Positions 5,290-6,983 of a stretch of DNA of 6,983 nt are shown here, one piece after another. The DNA is taken from contig JANWUU010000401.1 of NCBI GenBank assembly GCA_025057735.1, positions 1-6,983 on the forward strand, read 5' to 3'. This stretch comes from Burkholderiaceae bacterium (GTDB taxonomy: Bacteria > Pseudomonadota > Gammaproteobacteria > Burkholderiales > Burkholderiaceae). Each line of letters starts with the position of its first letter. Position 1 is the stretch's first letter. Both the position numbers and the translations under genes were made by a program. Under the pieces are notes generated by a model that was not told where the DNA came from, searched no databases, and saw only the letters and a list, made by a program, of their open reading frames with translations.

Positions 5290-6240
5290 ATGAACGAATT
5301 CGATGCGCGCGAGTTGGACGGGCGCCTTTTGCAGGTGCTGGTGGCGGTGTGCGAGGAACGCTCGATCACCCGCGCGGCGCAGCGGCTGCAGGTTACGCAG
5401 TCCGCCGTCAGCCATCTGCTCGAGAAGCTGCGCATGCTGGCGCGCGATCCGCTGTTTGTCCGTTGCGGGCGCGGCATCGTGCCGACCGCGCGAGCCGAGA
5501 CGCTGGCGCAGCGTGCGCGCGTACTGCTCGACGCGTGGCGCGCTTTTGCCCTACCGGAGGACTTCGATCCGGCTCGTCTGCAGACGACGCTGACGATCGC
5601 CGCCAACGATCTGCAGCGCGATCTGCTGCTGCCGCCGCTGCTGGCGCGGCTGCGGGCGCGCGCCCCGGCGCTGCGCCTGCGCGTGCTGCCCTCGGGCGTG
5701 CCGAGCGTGGACCTGCTGCGCGACGCGCGGCTGCATCTGGCGATCTCGCCGCGTCCACCCGACAGCGACGAGATCGTGCAGCAGCGGCTGTTCGAAGACC
5801 GCTATCGGGTCTACTACGACCCGGCGGTGCGCGCCCCCCCGCGCGATGCGCAGGAGTATCTGGCCGCCGAACATATCAGCGTGCTGTATGAAGACGGCCG
5901 GCCGCTTGCCGTCGACCGCGCGCTGCAGGATGCCGGTGTCGAGCGCCGCTTCGCGGTCTGGGTTCCGGCCTTCTCCGGCGTGCCGCCGTTTTTGCGGGGC
6001 AGCGTACTGCTGGCCACACTGCCCGGGGTGTTGCGTGCCGAGACGATGCGCGGCTTCGCCAGCTGCGAGGTGCCCGTGCCGTGCCCGCCGCTGCCGATGT
6101 ACATGATCTGGCACCGGCGCTACCAGCACGACCCGCTGCACCGCTGGCTGCGCGAGGAACTGCAGGCGCTGGTGGCGCCGGCACTGGCCCGCATCGAGGG
6201 GCAGCAGCCTACTGCGGCTCGATCTTCGCCCGGCGGATGA
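5290..6240 (+). CDS. LysR-type transcriptional regulator, likely controls ligAB
   Basis: A 316-residue LysR-family protein of normal length. The N-terminal winged helix-turn-helix runs from about residue 10 to 70, with ERSITRAAQRLQVTQSAVSH as helix-turn-helix and DPLFVRCGRGIVPTARAE as wing and linker start. The rest is the periplasmic-binding-protein-like effector domain, beginning at TLTIAANDLQRDLLLPPLL. The DPLFVR plus GIVPT pattern places it with the NodD/NahR/LinR-like subgroup. ATG 5290 is the only start matching the family N-terminus, although no ribosome site is seen before it. It is divergent from ligAB, so control of those genes is the natural inference; the effector might be protocatechuate or a related aromatic acid. 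A run of seven C at 5834-5840 does not disturb the frame. Its last 32 bp overlap the 3' end of the opposing binding-protein gene. Confidence 0.9.
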   Translation: MNEFDARELDGRLLQVLVAVCEERSITRAAQRLQVTQSAVSHLLEKLRMLARDPLFVRCGRGIVPTARAETLAQRARVLLDAWRAFALPEDFDPARLQTTLTIAANDLQRDLLLPPLLARLRARAPALRLRVLPSGVPSVDLLRDARLHLAISPRPPDSDEIVQQRLFEDRYRVYYDPAVRAPPRDAQEYLAAEHISVLYEDGRPLAVDRALQDAGVERRFAVWVPAFSGVPPFLRGSVLLATLPGVLRAETMRGFASCEVPVPCPPLPMYMIWHRRYQHDPLHRWLREELQALVAPALARIEGQQPTAARSSPGG

Positions 6241-6983
6241 CCTCGCCCCAGCGAGCGATCTCGCTCGTCAGCAAGGCGCGCAGCGCCTCGGCGCTGCCGG
6301 GCTCCGCGCGCACCGCCAGCGCCGCCAGCTTTTGCGCCACCGCCGGTTGCGCGAGCGCCGCCCGCACGGCTGCATTCAGGGCGGCGATCACGGCGGGCGG
6401 TGTGGCGGCCGGTGCCGACAGGCCGTTCCAGGAGGCCACCCGATAGCCCGGCAGTCCCGCCTCCTCCACCGTCGGCACGGCGGGGAGCGCCGGATTGCGC
6501 CGCTCGGAGGTGACCGCGAGCGCGCGCACCGCACCGGCCTCGACCTGCGCGAGCATCGGGCCGACGATCTCGAAGGCGGCGTCGATTTCGCCGGAGCGCA
6601 GCGCCGTCAGCACGGCGCCCGAGGCCTTATAAGGTACAAGCACAACGTCGATGCCGGCGGTGGCGCCGAACAGCTCTGCCGCCAGATGCTGCGTACTGCC
6701 GGGATGGATCGTGCCGATGGTCAGCCGGCCCGGCTGTGCCCGGGCGCGGGCAAGCAGGTCGCCAAGTGTCCTCTCAGTGGCCTGTCCGCGCACGAAAATG
6801 GCGAGGTCGAAGACGCCGATCGGCGCCACCGGCGCGAAATCACGCACGATGTCGTACGGCAGCTTGCGGAACAGCGACACCGAGACCGCATTGGCGTTGC
6901 TGATTAGCAGTAGCGTGTGTCAGTCCGGTGCAGCGCGCGCGACCGCCTCGGCGCCGACGATCCCGCCGGCACTCGGTCGGTTA
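6209..6983 (-). pseudogene. Bug/TctC-family solute-binding protein, interrupted by an in-frame TGA; 5' end outside window
   Basis: The minus strand encodes most of a Bug-type binding protein of the tripartite tricarboxylate transporter family; these are periplasmic and bind carboxylates, aromatic acids or amides. Read from the right edge, the frame gives NRPSAGGIVGAEAVAR, then AAPD, then TGA at 6922-6920, then HTLLLISNANAVSVSLF and the rest of the protein to TAG at 6211-6209. The family motif at that point is PDGYT or PDGHT, so TGA stands exactly where a glycine codon (GGA by one base change) is expected, with no frameshift. Downstream the core is intact over 236 residues, including PYDIVRDFAPV, VPYKASGAVLTALRSGEIDAA, VPTVEEAGLPGY and the C-terminal helices. 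A GTG at 6880 could restart translation, but the product would lack the signal peptide and first strand. The signal peptide lies beyond the window. Two rare CTA leucine codons follow the stop. Family is clear; whether the break is real or a sequence error is open. Confidence 0.82.

Noticed and set aside
5834..5840. Run of seven C within lysR, as a possible phase-variable tract or frameshift
   Set aside because: The LysR reading frame keeps family sequence on both sides of the run, and seven C is not rare in DNA this GC-rich.
6209..6880. Intact short binding protein starting at GTG 6880
   Set aside because: Family sequence continues upstream of this GTG to the TGA and beyond it, so the GTG is an internal valine; a protein from there would lack a signal peptide.
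1..6983. CRISPR arrays, tRNA/rRNA genes, insertion sequences, attachment sites, phage or defence genes
   Set aside because: No spaced direct repeats, cloverleaf sequence, transposase motifs or terminal repeats were found; nearly all of the window is filled by the metabolic and regulatory genes listed.

Overview
The window is high-GC DNA from what looks like a betaproteobacterium, probably Burkholderiales (Bordetella/Achromobacter/Cupriavidus-like). The basis is the base composition, the gene families present and a tripartite-tricarboxylate (Bug/TctC) type solute-binding gene, a family greatly expanded in that order. No mobile element, tRNA, rRNA or CRISPR is visible. The window reads as an aromatic (lignin-monomer) catabolism island, cut at both ends.

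Layout, left to right: (1) the 3' end of a MarR-family regulator on + (1-288). (2) Facing it tail to tail, a two-gene minus-strand operon: a crotonase-fold enoyl-CoA hydratase (2165-2959), then a feruloyl-CoA synthase-type ligase (294-2147). (3) A 135-bp divergent control region (2960-3094). (4) A plus-strand metal-dependent amidohydrolase (3095-3976). (5) Converging on it, a minus-strand ligA-ligB pair (4857-5210 and 3995-4846) encoding the two subunits of a protocatechuate 4,5-dioxygenase-type extradiol enzyme. (6) A 79-bp divergent control region (5211-5289) holding a good dyad. (7) A LysR-type regulator on + (5290-6240). (8) Converging on and overlapping the LysR gene, a minus-strand Bug-family periplasmic binding protein gene (6209-6983, open at the right edge) broken by an in-frame TGA at a codon where the family carries a conserved glycine.

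Proposed joint role: the ligase activates a hydroxycinnamate (ferulate, p-coumarate or caffeate) to its CoA thioester. The crotonase hydrates the side chain. The amidohydrolase may cleave a beta-ketoacyl-CoA intermediate. The resulting benzoate is carried to a catechol-type acid that LigAB opens at the 4,5 position. MarR regulators commonly sense hydroxycinnamoyl-CoA, and LysR regulators commonly sense ring-cleavage substrates or products.

The most interesting point is that the crotonase keeps both glutamates of ordinary enoyl-CoA hydratases and lacks the serine and tyrosine that mark hydroxycinnamoyl-CoA hydratase-lyases. Together with the amidohydrolase, this favours a CoA-dependent beta-oxidation-like route over the classical retro-aldol (vanillin-forming) route. 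The required dehydrogenase is not in the window. The second notable point is the nonsense-interrupted binding protein. Nothing here is clearly an undescribed system.
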